DNA from: LH-M37 sp965602855
Lineage (GTDB): Bacteria; Pseudomonadota; Gammaproteobacteria; SZUA-229
Length of the DNA stretch: 64,000 bases
Direction: 5' to 3'
NCBI GenBank assembly: GCA_965602855.1
Contig: CBFCZV010000012.1
Coordinates: 1 to 64,000 of the forward strand
The notes below the pieces were generated by a model that had not been told where the DNA came from, ran no database searches, and worked only from the letters and a program-made list of their open reading frames with translations. Position numbers and translations under genes: made by a program. Positions 63,546 through 64,000 of this stretch are shown in pieces. The stretch's first letter is position 1, and each line of letters starts with the position of its first letter.

Positions 63546-64000
63546 GTGACTATACTGATAAAAAATAAACAGGAAATTGAAAAAATGCGCATTGCTGGCC
63601 GATTGGCCGGTGAAGTCCTGCAGATGATCCGCCCCCACGTCAAAGCGGGGATAACAACGGACGAACTCGATAAAATCTGCCATGACTATATCGTTAACGA
63701 ACAAAAAGCCATTCCAGCCCCTTTGAATTATCACGGTTTCCCGAAATCCATCTGTACCTCGGTCAACCATCAGGTCTGCCACGGCATCCCCAGTGATAAA
63801 AAACTCAAAAATGGCGACATCATCAATATCGACATCACCGTGATAAAAGATGAATTCCACGGAGACACCAGCAAGATGTTTTATATAGGCGAGCCACCGG
63901 TTAAGGCCGTAAACGCCTCAGAAGTCGCTCTAGAGTGTCTAAAGCTCGGTATCGAACTGGTTAAACCCGGTGCTCACTTCGGTGATATCGGCCATGTAAT
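63546..64000 (+). CDS. map: Methionine aminopeptidase Map, partial (C-terminus beyond window)
   Basis: From a GTG at 63546 the product begins MTILIKNKQEIEKMRIAGRLAGEVLQMI (quoted here in pieces) and aligns without gaps to E. coli Map from residue 2. It includes YHGFPKSICTSVNHQVCHGIP (His near the active site) and IINIDITV with metal-binding Asp, and stays open to the edge. It removes the initiator methionine. Divergent from rpsB, the usual arrangement. Confidence 0.95.
   Translation, partial: MTILIKNKQEIEKMRIAGRLAGEVLQMIRPHVKAGITTDELDKICHDYIVNEQKAIPAPLNYHGFPKSICTSVNHQVCHGIPSDKKLKNGDIINIDITVIKDEFHGDTSKMFYIGEPPVKAVNASEVALECLKLGIELVKPGAHFGDIGHV

Noticed and set aside
63355..63549. 64-residue frame between rpsB and map
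   Set aside because: It covers the rpsB promoter and leader hairpin and has no similarity I recognise.

Overview
The window looks like a chromosomal segment of a marine-type gammaproteobacterium. The evidence is the gene order rpsB-tsf-pyrH-frr-uppS-cdsA-dxr-rseP-bamA-skp-lpxD-fabZ-lpxA, together with HrpB, MtfA, YheS, YggX and NorR family proteins and a bacterial polyunsaturated fatty acid (pfa) synthase operon. I cannot name the genus. Both ends cut genes: a truncated haemoglobin at the left and methionine aminopeptidase at the right.

Layout. 1-1243: truncated haemoglobin (partial) and a CvfB-type S1 RNA-binding protein. 1423-7058: an AT-rich accessory block, all on the minus strand. It holds an alpha/beta-hydrolase effector, a small middle protein and an SMC/Rad50-like ATPase with a zinc hook, which together match an ABC-three-component (Lamassu-like) defence system. 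Next to it lie a GIY-YIG-like protein and a membrane protein of unknown role. Palindromic repeats sit on both sides of the block and inside it, including a striking branched inverted repeat at 7265-7420. 7622-11318: hrpB, mtfA and an unlisted 43-residue DUF3149-like membrane peptide.

11549-28567: a four-gene minus-strand operon, pfaA-pfaC-pfaD-pfaE, for anaerobic-type long-chain polyunsaturated fatty acid synthesis. PfaA carries five tandem acyl carrier domains. PfaC has an acyltransferase domain built in between the chain-length factor and the dehydratase domains, so no separate pfaB is present. A phosphopantetheinyl transferase ends the operon. 28958-30882: a nitric oxide sensor NorR, divergent from a 68-residue membrane protein that has a good sigma-54 promoter and two NorR-type sites. 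This suggests a nitric-oxide-induced small membrane protein.

30954-50744: mixed housekeeping and stress genes. They are a three-haem cytochrome c, an Atm1-type ABC exporter, an RND efflux pair, glutamate dehydrogenase family, a DUF4864-like protein, a MITE-like 165-base element, YheS, an A-type iron-sulfur carrier, an ATP-grasp ligase, an AhpD-like protein, YggX, an AmmeMemoRadiSam-type radical SAM enzyme, an M16C peptidase, a TPMT-type methyltransferase and a NIF3/YqfO-like protein. 50752-63277: the envelope and translation cluster (lipid A, outer membrane assembly, isoprenoid and phospholipid precursors, ribosome recycling, UMP kinase, EF-Ts, S2), divergent from map. S2 has a long Lys/Ala/Pro-rich tail. 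No rRNA, tRNA, CRISPR array, integrase or transposase was seen.
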